A DNA stretch of 53,658 nucleotides from a gamma proteobacterium IMCC1989 (GTDB lineage Bacteria; Pseudomonadota; Gammaproteobacteria; Pseudomonadales; Cellvibrionaceae), in contig AEVK01000116.1 in NCBI GenBank assembly GCA_000209515.2, forward strand, positions 1 through 53,658, read 5' to 3'. Below are positions 45,352 to 53,658 of the stretch, piece after piece; within the stretch, counting starts at the first letter, position 1; the number at the start of each line of letters is the position of its first letter. Below the pieces are notes generated by a model. The model was not told the DNA's origin. It worked only from the letters and a program-made list of their open reading frames with translations, and ran no database searches. The translations under genes were made by a program, and so were the position numbers.

Positions 45352-46184
45352 ATTTAACATTAAGCCAGCGTAAAAAAGTAAGTACATGGTCTTTAGGCTT
45401 GTTGTCATGGATAGTGGCTTTGGTCATATTCTTCCCGATTTTGTGGATGGTGATGACCAGCTTTAAAACTGAATTGCAGGCGATTTCAACGCCGCCGCTT
45501 TTTATGTGGGAGCCTACATTAGAAAATTTTTCGGTCGTACAAGAACGCAGTGATTATTTCAAATATGCTATGAACTCGGTTATTACCTCATTTGGTGCTA
45601 CCTTTTTGGCATTGCTGATAGCGGTGCCTGCTGCATATTCAATGGCATTTTCACCATCCAAGAGAACGAAAGATATTCTGCTGTGGATGCTATCAACAAA
45701 AATGTTGCCCGCTGTTGGGGTACTTATGCCGATTTATTTACTGGCGCAAAGTACTGGATTATTAGATAACGTTTTTTCGTTAATCATTATTTTTACCATG
45801 ATTAATCTGCCGATTATTATGTGGATGTTGTTCACTTATTTTAAAGAAATTCCTAAAGATATACTCGAAGCATGCCGTATGGATGGCGCAAGTACTTTTG
45901 CTGAATTGCGCTATATAGTGATGCCATTGTCGTGGGGTGGTATCGCTTCTACCGGCTTACTTTCTATCGTACTTTGCTGGAATGAAGCGTTTTGGTCTAT
46001 CAACCTTACTGCAGCTGATGCTGGTACATTAACCGCATTAATTGCCTCTTACTCTAGCCCTGAAGGTTTGTTCTGGGCCAAGCTATCTGCAGCATCAACA
46101 CTAGCTTGCGCACCTATTGTCGTCTTCGGCTGGTTCTGTCAAAAACAATTAGTGCAAGGGTTAACCTTTGGCGCTGTTAAATAA
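45348..46184 (+). CDS. mtlG: Polyol ABC transporter permease MtlG
   Basis: A 278-aa permease of the MalG type with six helices. The EAA motif is ILEACRMDGASTFAELRYIVMP. It is coupled to mtlF by ATGA and followed by mtlK after 13 bp. Confidence 0.92.
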   Translation: MNLTLSQRKKVSTWSLGLLSWIVALVIFFPILWMVMTSFKTELQAISTPPLFMWEPTLENFSVVQERSDYFKYAMNSVITSFGATFLALLIAVPAAYSMAFSPSKRTKDILLWMLSTKMLPAVGVLMPIYLLAQSTGLLDNVFSLIIIFTMINLPIIMWMLFTYFKEIPKDILEACRMDGASTFAELRYIVMPLSWGGIASTGLLSIVLCWNEAFWSINLTAADAGTLTALIASYSSPEGLFWAKLSAASTLACAPIVVFGWFCQKQLVQGLTFGAVK

Positions 46185-46197
46185 TAAGGAGTTATAG

Positions 46198-47289
46198 ATG
46201 TCATCCTTAGAGATAAAAAAATTACATAAAAACTTTTCTAATTATCATGCCATTCGTGGTGTTGATTTACAGATTGAAAAAGGTGAGTTTACCGTTTTTG
46301 TAGGGCCATCTGGCTGCGGTAAATCGACATTGTTACGGTTAATTGCGGGGTTAGAGGTCGTCACTTCGGGGTCTATTTTGCTAAATGACCAAGATATTAC
46401 CGATACCTCCGCAGCAGAGCGTGATTTAGCTATGGTGTTTCAATCATATGCGTTATATCCGCATATGAGCGTTGCAGAAAATATGTCTTTCGCGTTAAAA
46501 ATTGCCAAAGTAGATCCAAAAATCATTGCTGAAAAAGTGGCTGATGCAGCAGAAATATTGCAATTAACAAGTTTGCTGGATAGAAAACCTAAAGCCTTAT
46601 CGGGTGGACAGCGACAACGTGTGGCCATTGGTCGAGCGATTGTTCGTCAGCCATCGGTATTCTTGTTTGATGAACCATTGTCTAACCTTGATGCGTCTCT
46701 GCGTGTACAGATGCGACAAGAACTGTCTGGCTTACATAAACGTTTAAAATCCACCATGATTTATGTCACCCATGATCAGGTAGAAGCGATGACCTTGGCT
46801 GATAAAGTAGTGATATTGAACGCCGGTAACGTAGAGCAAGTGGGTACACCACTAAATGTTTATTATAACCCCGCGAGTCGTTTTGTTGCTGAGTTTATTG
46901 GCACACCAAAAATGAGTTTTATTCCGATGAGTGACGACATTAAAAAGCTCATTGCAAATGAATATGACGGTGCAGATCCACGTAAGCTGACGTCATCCAC
47001 TTGGTTGGGCGTTCGCCCAGAGTCGGTCACCTTGAGTAGTCAATTACTAACTAAAGCTGGACTAACGGGAAAGGTCTCATTAGTTGAGCGTTTAGGGGCA
47101 GAAACTTTGGTCTATATCGATTATTTAGGCGAGCATAAAATTACCGCAAGAGCAGACAGTCTAGCCTCTATAGAAGCCGGGGCGGATATTCAGTTCTCAA
47201 TTGATTTTCAAAATGTTCACGGTTTTGATGACGATGGCCTTCGCTTGTCTCCAGATGTTACCGACAACCTTATCGTGGGCAATGTGTAA
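46198..47289 (+). CDS. mtlK: Polyol ABC transporter ATPase MtlK
   Basis: A 363-aa ATPase of the MalK/UgpC group. Walker A GPSGCGKST at 36-44, signature LSGGQ at 134-138, Walker B FLFDEP at 155-160 and a C-terminal TOBE-like regulatory region (about 240-350). It powers MtlFG. TAAGGAG precedes ATG 46198. Confidence 0.95.
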   Translation: MSSLEIKKLHKNFSNYHAIRGVDLQIEKGEFTVFVGPSGCGKSTLLRLIAGLEVVTSGSILLNDQDITDTSAAERDLAMVFQSYALYPHMSVAENMSFALKIAKVDPKIIAEKVADAAEILQLTSLLDRKPKALSGGQRQRVAIGRAIVRQPSVFLFDEPLSNLDASLRVQMRQELSGLHKRLKSTMIYVTHDQVEAMTLADKVVILNAGNVEQVGTPLNVYYNPASRFVAEFIGTPKMSFIPMSDDIKKLIANEYDGADPRKLTSSTWLGVRPESVTLSSQLLTKAGLTGKVSLVERLGAETLVYIDYLGEHKITARADSLASIEAGADIQFSIDFQNVHGFDDDGLRLSPDVTDNLIVGNV

Positions 47290-47357
47290 TTGGGAAAGGC
47301 AATCAATTTATAAGAAAGTCAAGCTCACGCTGAGCGGTAAAGAGGTATTAGTAGGCT

Positions 47358-48272
47358 ATGAAAGATAAAAATTTATCCGGCGAAATGGCCATTATTGATC
47401 AGAGTGAAGGCGGTATTTTTTATGTGGAGCACGGCTGTCCTTCAGAGTTAATTCGATGGCACTCACATGAGCATTATGAGTTGCATCTCATTGTTAATAC
47501 GACCGGTAAAGTTTTTATTGGTGACTATGTTGGGCGCTATCAGCCGGGGCAGTTAATTTTAACTGGCCCTAATGTACCGCACAATTGGATAACCGATAAC
47601 GATACGTATGGTGAAGTGGCTTTACGCGATATGGTTATTTTATTTAACCACGACTCGATAGAGAAGTTAGTACAAGCTTTTCCTGAGGCGCAAGAACTGA
47701 TGACCACATTAGATTTATCCCATGCCGGTGTGGAGTTTGTCGACTTTGATAGCGGCCTTGCTCAAAGCATGTTTTCGAAATTTCGTGACGCCAAAGGAAC
47801 AGATAAGTTAATACATTTCTTAAGTTTGCTAACAAAAGTGAGTCGCTGGGAAAATAAAAAGAAACTCTCTACCGTAAAAATGTCCTTGTCGATGTCTGGG
47901 GCTGCTGAAAATAAAATAAATGAAGTGGTCAAATATATTACTGACCATTATCAGGATGATCTTAGTCTGAAAGAAGTGGCGGATTTAGTTAATTTAAGTG
48001 AAAGTTCTTTTTCACGCCATTTCCAGAAAGCAACACGCAATAAGTTTGTTGAATTTGTTAATCGAGTGCGTATAGGGCGTGCTTGCACGATGTTGATTGA
48101 AACCGATAAAAGAATTTCATCCATTTGTTTTGATGTTGGATTTAAAAATATTACTAACTTTAATCGACAGTTTTTTCGTTTGAAAGGGAAGGCACCTAGT
48201 GAATATAGAAAAATAACCCAAGCTAGTTTAGGTAGAGGAAGTCCTGAGATTGAGCTCGTATCTCAGCAGTAA
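47358..48272 (+). CDS. mtlR: AraC-family regulator of the mtl genes
   Basis: A 304-aa regulator. The N-terminal cupin-like sensor domain has WHSHEHYELHLIVN and GQLILTGPNVPHNW; the C-terminal two helix-turn-helix domain spans about 200-290, with SLKEVADLVNLSESSFSRHFQK and ICFDVGFKNITNFNRQFFRLKG. Placement between the transporter and mannitol dehydrogenase supports an activator role like MtlR. The likely operator is before mtlE. Confidence 0.9.
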   Translation: MKDKNLSGEMAIIDQSEGGIFYVEHGCPSELIRWHSHEHYELHLIVNTTGKVFIGDYVGRYQPGQLILTGPNVPHNWITDNDTYGEVALRDMVILFNHDSIEKLVQAFPEAQELMTTLDLSHAGVEFVDFDSGLAQSMFSKFRDAKGTDKLIHFLSLLTKVSRWENKKKLSTVKMSLSMSGAAENKINEVVKYITDHYQDDLSLKEVADLVNLSESSFSRHFQKATRNKFVEFVNRVRIGRACTMLIETDKRISSICFDVGFKNITNFNRQFFRLKGKAPSEYRKITQASLGRGSPEIELVSQQ

Positions 48273-48305
48273 ACATATTGTATTAATAAGGTGTGTACCC
48301 ACGTA

Positions 48306-49718
48306 ATGACTTTGACAGAAACAACGCTGCATGAAATTTCTTATAACCGCGATCACTGCCGTACAGGTATTGTTCATGTGGGGGTGGGAGCATTTCATCG
48401 TTCGCATCAGGCAGCTTATATAGATGAGTTGTTGTCCATTGAAGGGCAGCAAGACTGGGGGATTGTGGGGGTTAATTTGCGTTCACAAGAATCGCCTATT
48501 CTCGAACAGCTAGTAGAACAAGATCACCGCTACGTGCTTAAAACAGTGTCTTCTGAAGGTGCTGCATCTTTTCGAGAAATAGGCTCTATTTTAACGACCT
48601 ATGATTGGTCTGTAGATCAGCTTGTTGCTGCAAATATAGTAGGTTCTGAATATGTTCATATGATTACCCTCACGGTTAGTGAGAGTGGTTATTACTTGTT
48701 TGATGATGGGGCATTGGATTTGAATTCCCCACCCATTAAAGAAGGAGTTCATCACGGTAGCGGTAGCAGTATCTATACCTATCTTCGAGCGGCGTTAACT
48801 GTGCGAAGAGATTTGGGTGGAGCACCTATAACAGTGCTTTCTTGTGATAATTTGCGGCACAATGGTGACAAATTAAAGTCGGGTTTCGAGCAGTTTTTAC
48901 GTGCATGTAGTGATGATGCATTACTCGCTTGGGTTGCTGTAAATGTGACCTTTCCAAACTGTATGGTCGATAGAATTACTCCCAGAATGGAACCGTCCCA
49001 TGCCCTTGAGGTGCGAGAAAAATTCAATGTGGATGATCAGCTTACTGTTATGAGCGAGTCGTTTGTTCAATGGGTTATCGAAGACAAGTTTGCAGGTAAA
49101 AGGCCACCATTAGAGCTTGTGGGGGTTGAGGTTGTAAAAGACATAGAACCATATGAAGAAGCAAAAATACGTATTCTTAATGGCGCACATACGGTAGTTG
49201 CTTATTTGGCTGCTTTAAAATCTTACGAAACGTTTGATGCTGCAATTAGAGATCCTGAACTATATGAACTACTGTCTGGTTATCAATTAAAAGAAGTGAT
49301 TCCTACTATGGATAACTCGCCAATTGACCTTGTGAAATATAGTGAAGTGGTTAAACAGCGATTTTTAAATAAAAATATTGCTGACTCTATTGCTAGAATT
49401 TGTGCCGATGGTGTGAGCAAGTTTTCAATATTTATATTGATCACATTAAAAAATACTTATGCCAAAGGTATTGTTCCTCATAATGTTATTAGAGGTGTGG
49501 CAAGTTGGTATGTGTTTATGCAGCATGTGGATAAACAGAAAATTCCTTTTTTTTATGGGGAGCCAAAGTGGGAGTTTATTCAACCATTGTTAGAGCTAGG
49601 GTGTGCGGTTAAGTTTTCTGAGAGTTCGATATTGTGGGGCGATTTGCCAATAAAGCATCCGGAATTTGTTTTTTCTTTGGTCGATGAAATAAATAATATT
49701 AGTGATAGGTTTTTGTAG
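48306..49718 (+). CDS. mtlD: Mannitol 2-dehydrogenase
   Basis: About 470 residues of the polyol-specific long-chain dehydrogenase family, oxidising mannitol to fructose with NAD. The N-terminal VGVGAFHRSHQAAYIDELL is the nucleotide-binding start; the catalytic region EEAKIRILNGAHTVVAYLAAL holds the Lys, Asn and His of the family. ATG 48306 is preferred; a GTG at 48291 would add five residues. Alternative substrates such as arabinitol are possible. Confidence 0.92.
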   Translation: MTLTETTLHEISYNRDHCRTGIVHVGVGAFHRSHQAAYIDELLSIEGQQDWGIVGVNLRSQESPILEQLVEQDHRYVLKTVSSEGAASFREIGSILTTYDWSVDQLVAANIVGSEYVHMITLTVSESGYYLFDDGALDLNSPPIKEGVHHGSGSSIYTYLRAALTVRRDLGGAPITVLSCDNLRHNGDKLKSGFEQFLRACSDDALLAWVAVNVTFPNCMVDRITPRMEPSHALEVREKFNVDDQLTVMSESFVQWVIEDKFAGKRPPLELVGVEVVKDIEPYEEAKIRILNGAHTVVAYLAALKSYETFDAAIRDPELYELLSGYQLKEVIPTMDNSPIDLVKYSEVVKQRFLNKNIADSIARICADGVSKFSIFILITLKNTYAKGIVPHNVIRGVASWYVFMQHVDKQKIPFFYGEPKWEFIQPLLELGCAVKFSESSILWGDLPIKHPEFVFSLVDEINNISDRFL

Positions 49719-49757
49719 ATGTGAAGTGATTTTAATATTTTTTTAAGATTATTTTTT

Positions 49758-49790
49758 GGCTATAAAGGCAGTTCTTTTATAGCCTTTTTT
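49758..49790 (+). terminator. Terminator after mtlD
   Basis: Stem GGCTATAAA (49758-49766) and TTTATAGCC (49776-49784), then six T and further T-rich sequence. It ends the mtlD transcript before the porin gene. Confidence 0.85.
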
Positions 49791-49908
49791 ATTTTTTTTG
49801 TGCTTAATTTATTTTTTCTTGAAGTTGTTGTTTAAGTACCATAAATTGGTTTTTTTGTACTTCTTTGGTTTTATTTCTCCTTTACTATTGTTGTCTGACT
49901 TGGCTTGT

Positions 49909-49939
49909 TTGATAAAAATTCTTTGCCAAGAAATATAAT
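49909..49939 (+). promoter_or_regulatory. Possible porin promoter
   Basis: TTGATA (49909-49914) and TATAAT (49934-49939) are separated by 19 bases, longer than optimal. The -10 box is a perfect match. Confidence 0.4.
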
Positions 49940-49981
49940 AACTCTAATAAAATAATACAGGTTAATCCTGAGGAGAAAAGT

Positions 49982-50983
49982 ATGAAATTTTCTTTTTCAT
50001 CTATCAATTTATATAATAAAATCCCTTTGGCGCTTGCAGTGAGTGCCGTTTTATCTGCGCCAGTAATGGCGGCGTCGCCGGAATTTAGTGGTGGCTTAGA
50101 ATTAGATTTTGATGCATCTACTACTGATGCGACAGATACTGTTTTTGATCAAGATGGTTTCGTAGAATTAAATGTAAGTTCAAGGCGTGAAAAAGGTGAT
50201 CACTTTGTAATGGTAAAAGGCGGGATACGTCTTACCAGCGATGGTGATAATGATGTGGTGGTTCGTGATACTTACATCCAGTTCGGTGACAGTTCTTGGG
50301 ATCTACAGATTGGGCGTTTTGAAGCTATTAACCTATTTCCATTAGGTAAAGATACTGCCATTAGTAATGCTGGCGTTACCGTTTATGAAGCCAACAAGGT
50401 GCGAGGCTTTGTCGGCACCGATGGCGGCCAAATAGTGCTGCATGCAAAAGCCAGTGATTCAGTCTCTTTCGAGCTTGATACCTTATTCGGCGACGGCGAT
50501 GTGTCTGGTGATGGCGATAGCCAAACGTCATTTGCCGGTATTCGTCCATCCGTCACATTTGGCTCAGATACGTTTAGCCTTACCGCGGGTATGGAAAGCG
50601 TACAATATGATTTAGCGGCTACTGGTGACGTAGATCAAACCGGTGTAGCCATTGCAATGGCATTTGGCCTTGAAAATGCAGATGTAAATGTCGCCATAGC
50701 TAACTTAGACGATAAATCTACCGGTGCAACTGTAGAGGGTGTGACCTCTTTCACTGCTAACTTTACTTCGGGTAATTTTGGTGCTGGCATTATCTTATCT
50801 AAAGAAGACTTAGCCGCTGGCGGCCCTAATCCAGATCTACGAACAGTTTATGCTGCGTACACTATTCCATTATTTGGTATCGAAGATGCTTCAGTGACTT
50901 TAGCTGCGTCGCATTCTGCAGCCGATAACGTGGCTGACGATAGTGCGACTATGTTCCGTACACGTTTTAATTATACCTTTTAA
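49982..50983 (+). CDS. Outer-membrane porin, probably for sugars or polyols
   Basis: A 333-aa beta-barrel with a signal peptide (1-30, ending VMAA) and the C-terminal Phe typical of outer-membrane porins (RTRFNYTF). The body consists of short alternating strands rich in Asp and Gly. AGGAG precedes the ATG by eight bases. Its place between mtlD and zwf points to uptake of the polyol, which is inference. I cannot assign it to a named porin family. Confidence 0.8.
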   Translation: MKFSFSSINLYNKIPLALAVSAVLSAPVMAASPEFSGGLELDFDASTTDATDTVFDQDGFVELNVSSRREKGDHFVMVKGGIRLTSDGDNDVVVRDTYIQFGDSSWDLQIGRFEAINLFPLGKDTAISNAGVTVYEANKVRGFVGTDGGQIVLHAKASDSVSFELDTLFGDGDVSGDGDSQTSFAGIRPSVTFGSDTFSLTAGMESVQYDLAATGDVDQTGVAIAMAFGLENADVNVAIANLDDKSTGATVEGVTSFTANFTSGNFGAGIILSKEDLAAGGPNPDLRTVYAAYTIPLFGIEDASVTLAASHSAADNVADDSATMFRTRFNYTF

Positions 50984-51039
50984 GGTCTATTCTTAAGGTA
51001 ACCTAGATTTTTTAGTGCAGGATACCTAAGAGTAATAAT

Positions 51040-51107
51040 AGCTGGCAAATGTGGCCCCCTACCATTATCGCCAGCTCTTCTCTTGAGTCACTGTCCTAAG
51101 GGCAGTG
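51040..51107 (+). terminator. Two hairpins after the porin gene
   Basis: First AGCTGGC (51040-51046) with GCCAGCT (51070-51076), loop 23 bases. Second CACTGTCC (51089-51096) with GGGCAGTG (51100-51107), one G-U pair, loop TAA. Neither has a T run, so these may be terminators or part of the zwf leader. Confidence 0.45.
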
Positions 51108-51189
51108 ATTCAATTCGTTTAACAACAAACGTAACGTGTGTATTGCTTTTTTATTAGCAGATACATGTAGTGTAAAGTGAGTATGTGAA

Positions 51190-52647
51190 GTGAGTCATAC
51201 GGTTATACCTGTTGATGTATTCGATTATGTCGTGTTTGGCGCTACCGGCGACTTGTCGCGTAAAAAATTATTGCCCGCCTTGTACTATCGCTTTGCCGAT
51301 GGTCAAATTCCTGATGATTCTCGTATTATTGCTTGCGCTAGAACGAATATAGATAAGCCAGAATTTCGTTTAATGGCCGAAGACGCCATTAAAGATAGTG
51401 CGTCATCCATCAGTATTGATGAAAGTGTTCTAAAAAGATTTTTGTGTTTGCTGCATTATCAAGTGATAGATGTTTTTAATGATGATGATTGGTCAGCATT
51501 AAAAACCTTTATGGCGTTAAAAAATGATGATCGTGTGACGGTATTTTATTTATCGGTAGATCCCTCATTAATCGACCCGATTGTTTCTGGTTTAAAAGCG
51601 AATCAGTTACACACTACATCACGTCTTGTGATTGAAAAACCATTAGGTTTTGATCTGCCTTCTTCTGTGCACTTAAATAATTTATTGCGTAGTGTATATG
51701 ACGAAAACCGCATTTACCGAATTGATCATTATTTAGGAAAGGAAACTGTTCAAAATTTAATGGCCTTGCGGTTTGCCAATATTATGTTCGAACCTTTATG
51801 GAATTCTCATTATATTGATCATGTACAAATTACTGCCGCTGAAAAAATCGGTGTGCAAGGGCGTGGCGGTTATTACGATACCGCAGGTGCCTTGCGAGAT
51901 ATGGTGCAAAATCATATTTTACAAGTGATTTGCTTAAGCACCATGGAACCGCCAGCCACTTTTGATGCGGATAGCGTGCGGGATGAAAAGCTAAAAGTAT
52001 TACAAAGCCTTAAGCCGTTAACAAGCGAACATATGAATGCAAATGCAGTACGTGGGCAGTATGCGGAGAGCGCTGAATATTCAGGGTACTTGCAAGACGT
52101 AGATAAAAAGTCCAGCCAAACCGAAACCTATGTGGCATTACAGTTTTACATAGATAATTGGCGCTGGGCGGGAACGCCTTTTTATCTGAGAACCGGTAAG
52201 CGTTTGTCTGAACAGGCCATGGAAATTGTGTTTATATTTAGAAAAATGCCGCATTTTATTTTTGGCAAAACCTCACAAGAAGTACAACCCAATGCCTTGG
52301 TAATTCGTTTGCAGCCTGATGAAAGTATTGATATCGAAATCACTACAAAAGAACCTGGACATGGTGGCATGCGCCTGAAAGAAACGACCTTAGAAACGGC
52401 ACCATCGACATCCATACAGTCACAAGATGCTTACCAACGTTTATTAATGGATGTGGTTCGTGGTGATCAAACATTATTTATGCGCGGTGATGAAGTGGAA
52501 GCTGCATGGCAGTGGATTGACCCTATTATAGAGTATTGGAAACAGTCTGATCGCCCCGTAGATACTTATACTGCCGGTAGTGAAGGCCCCGAAAGCGCTA
52601 ATGCGTTAATGAAAAAGAGTGATCGAGCATGGCGAAAAATTCAATAA
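51190..52647 (+). CDS. zwf: Glucose-6-phosphate dehydrogenase
   Basis: A 485-aa enzyme oxidising glucose 6-phosphate to 6-phosphogluconolactone. The nucleotide motif GATGDLSRKK is at 17-26, and the substrate motif RIDHYLGKE is present. It starts at GTG 51190, as TGA at 51178 blocks an upstream start and no ATG is near. The last 19 bases overlap pgl. It is the first step of the Entner-Doudoroff route here. Confidence 0.95.
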   Translation: MSHTVIPVDVFDYVVFGATGDLSRKKLLPALYYRFADGQIPDDSRIIACARTNIDKPEFRLMAEDAIKDSASSISIDESVLKRFLCLLHYQVIDVFNDDDWSALKTFMALKNDDRVTVFYLSVDPSLIDPIVSGLKANQLHTTSRLVIEKPLGFDLPSSVHLNNLLRSVYDENRIYRIDHYLGKETVQNLMALRFANIMFEPLWNSHYIDHVQITAAEKIGVQGRGGYYDTAGALRDMVQNHILQVICLSTMEPPATFDADSVRDEKLKVLQSLKPLTSEHMNANAVRGQYAESAEYSGYLQDVDKKSSQTETYVALQFYIDNWRWAGTPFYLRTGKRLSEQAMEIVFIFRKMPHFIFGKTSQEVQPNALVIRLQPDESIDIEITTKEPGHGGMRLKETTLETAPSTSIQSQDAYQRLLMDVVRGDQTLFMRGDEVEAAWQWIDPIIEYWKQSDRPVDTYTAGSEGPESANALMKKSDRAWRKIQ

Positions 52648-53321
52648 CGTGGAATAACTTCGACAGCTATTCACAGCAATCACTTGGCTTGGCTAAAGCG
52701 GTAGAGTCTAGTATTCGACAGTTATTAGATAAGCAAGAGCGAGTGGTGTTATGTGTACCGGGAGGTTCAACACCAGCAGAATTTTTTCAAGTGTTGAGCG
52801 AAGTACCTATTGAATGGTCTAGAGTCACGGTATTACTCAATGATGAGCGATGGGTGCCATTAGACCACCCTCAATCTAACGAAGCGATGTTGCGAAAAAA
52901 CTTACAAAGGCAAGCCGCAAAAAAAGTGAATATTGTTTCTTTTTATTCGCCCAACCTTTCAATAGAGGAAGGCGTGGAAGCGTTTAATCGGCAGTATAGT
53001 CACGTTTTCCCTTTAGATATTTGTGTGCTGGGCATGGGAACTGATGGTCACACGGCATCTATATTCCCAGATATGGAAAGTCTTGAACATGCGATAAATC
53101 TTGATCAAGCGCCGGCACTTATCGTGTCGAATGTACCCAATAAAGAGCCCAGAGTGAGTTTAAATCTATCCGCTTTATTGACGTCTAATCGACATTATTT
53201 GTTGATAAGAGGCGCAGAAAAAAAGAAAGTGCTAGAGCGGGCAGCCAGTAAAGCGATACCTTTATTGCCGGTTAGCTATGTTCTTGCAGCGGCGAATACG
53301 CATCCTTTTTACGCAGCATAA
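52629..53321 (+). CDS. pgl: 6-phosphogluconolactonase
   Basis: A 230-aa DevB-type lactonase. Motifs VVLCVPGGSTPAEFFQVL, VTVLLNDERWVPLDHPQSN and DICVLGMGTDGHTASIFP are characteristic. It overlaps zwf by 19 bases and precedes edd by 103 bp, so the three form one operon. Confidence 0.93.
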   Translation: MAKNSITWNNFDSYSQQSLGLAKAVESSIRQLLDKQERVVLCVPGGSTPAEFFQVLSEVPIEWSRVTVLLNDERWVPLDHPQSNEAMLRKNLQRQAAKKVNIVSFYSPNLSIEEGVEAFNRQYSHVFPLDICVLGMGTDGHTASIFPDMESLEHAINLDQAPALIVSNVPNKEPRVSLNLSALLTSNRHYLLIRGAEKKKVLERAASKAIPLLPVSYVLAAANTHPFYAA

Positions 53322-53424
53322 TGTGTTGCTAGTTAGGTCATCAAGCGTTGCCGTTATTATATGTATTCAGTGTAATATATTGACAACGAGTAATTTATGA
53401 GTGTTTTTATATGAGTGTTCTTGT

Positions 53425-53658
53425 ATGAGTATTATTAACAGTACCGTTAACAGCACCGTTAACAAAGTGACACAAAAAATCATCGAGCGTAGTAAGCATT
53501 CTCGTGATGCTTATATTGCCAACATGGAAGCAGCAGTCGCGAAAGGCGTTACCCGCTCCAACCTGAGCTGTGGCAATATTGCTCATGCTTGCGCAACCGC
53601 TGTGGGTAACGAAAAATCCACATACCTAGATGGGCAAGCACCTAATATTGGTATTATT
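53425..53658 (+). CDS. edd: Phosphogluconate dehydratase, N-terminal fragment
   Basis: The first 78 codons of Edd, cut by the window edge. SKHSRDAYIANMEAAVAKGVTR and SNLSCGNIAHACAT match the N-terminus of 6-phosphogluconate dehydratases, the first committed Entner-Doudoroff enzyme, including a Cys of the iron-sulfur site. The start carries a duplicated block giving NSTVNSTVNK. ATG 53425 is used; nearby ATGs at 53398 and 53411 stop early or are out of frame. Confidence 0.9.
   Translation, partial: MSIINSTVNSTVNKVTQKIIERSKHSRDAYIANMEAAVAKGVTRSNLSCGNIAHACATAVGNEKSTYLDGQAPNIGII

Overview
The window reads as chromosomal DNA from a moderately AT-rich gammaproteobacterium, probably marine and related to Oceanospirillales, Cellvibrionales or pseudomonads. 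The evidence is gene order and protein type: a BepA/TusA/PerM cluster, homodimeric-type aceE with a triple-lipoyl aceF, a map-glnD-dapC-nth-arsC-like-dapD-dapE block with the long (~344 aa) DapD, a YeiP-type EfpL, and a pseudomonad-style mannitol (mtl) regulon next to Entner-Doudoroff genes. The genus cannot be fixed from sequence alone. No rRNA, tRNA, CRISPR array, intact insertion sequence or prophage was seen.

Layout. 1-5.6 kb: envelope proteolysis and transport (a BepA-like M48 protease running off the left edge and apparently starting at an ATT codon, a TusA-like protein, a PerM-type permease, a pitrilysin-like M16 protease). 6.1-10.7 kb: aceE-aceF behind a good sigma70-like promoter and closed by a strong terminator. 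10.8-12.4 kb: a SulP anion transporter. 12.5-17.5 kb: a signalling block comprising a membrane CheA-like kinase, a CheY-like receiver and a CheX-like phosphatase, followed closely by an ammonium transporter and an unrecognised 242-aa protein. 17.5-27.6 kb: an accessory stretch of mostly single genes in mixed orientation: a secreted unknown protein, a VIT-family transporter, a P-loop ATPase with foreign-looking codon use, a DUF1761 protein, a SoxR regulator divergent from a flavodoxin-fold reductase with a textbook SoxR promoter, a spermidine-synthase-like protein, RsuA, a decayed HxlR regulator beside a DinB-fold protein, and an FG-GAP repeat secreted protein.

27.6-37.4 kb is a long minus-strand housekeeping array: map, then glnD-dapC, nth, an ArsC-like reductase, and dapD-dapE-moaC-moaD-moaE-VF530. 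It joins lysine/peptidoglycan precursor synthesis, nitrogen sensing and molybdopterin synthesis. 37.6-41.6 kb holds efpL, an iron superoxide dismutase gene broken by a one-base shift at a T7 run, and a bufferin-type operon (BufA1 precursor, DUF692/MNIO BufB, DUF2063 BufC, DoxX) with a hairpin separating the precursor gene from the maturation genes.

41.8 kb to the right edge is a coherent sugar-alcohol block: fructokinase divergent from mtlE-F-G-K (mannitol/polyol ABC importer), an AraC-type regulator, mannitol 2-dehydrogenase, an outer-membrane porin, zwf, pgl and the start of edd. A consistent reading is that mannitol crosses the outer membrane by the porin, is imported by MtlEFGK, is oxidised to fructose by MtlD, is phosphorylated by the kinase, and after isomerisation is fed through Zwf-Pgl-Edd.
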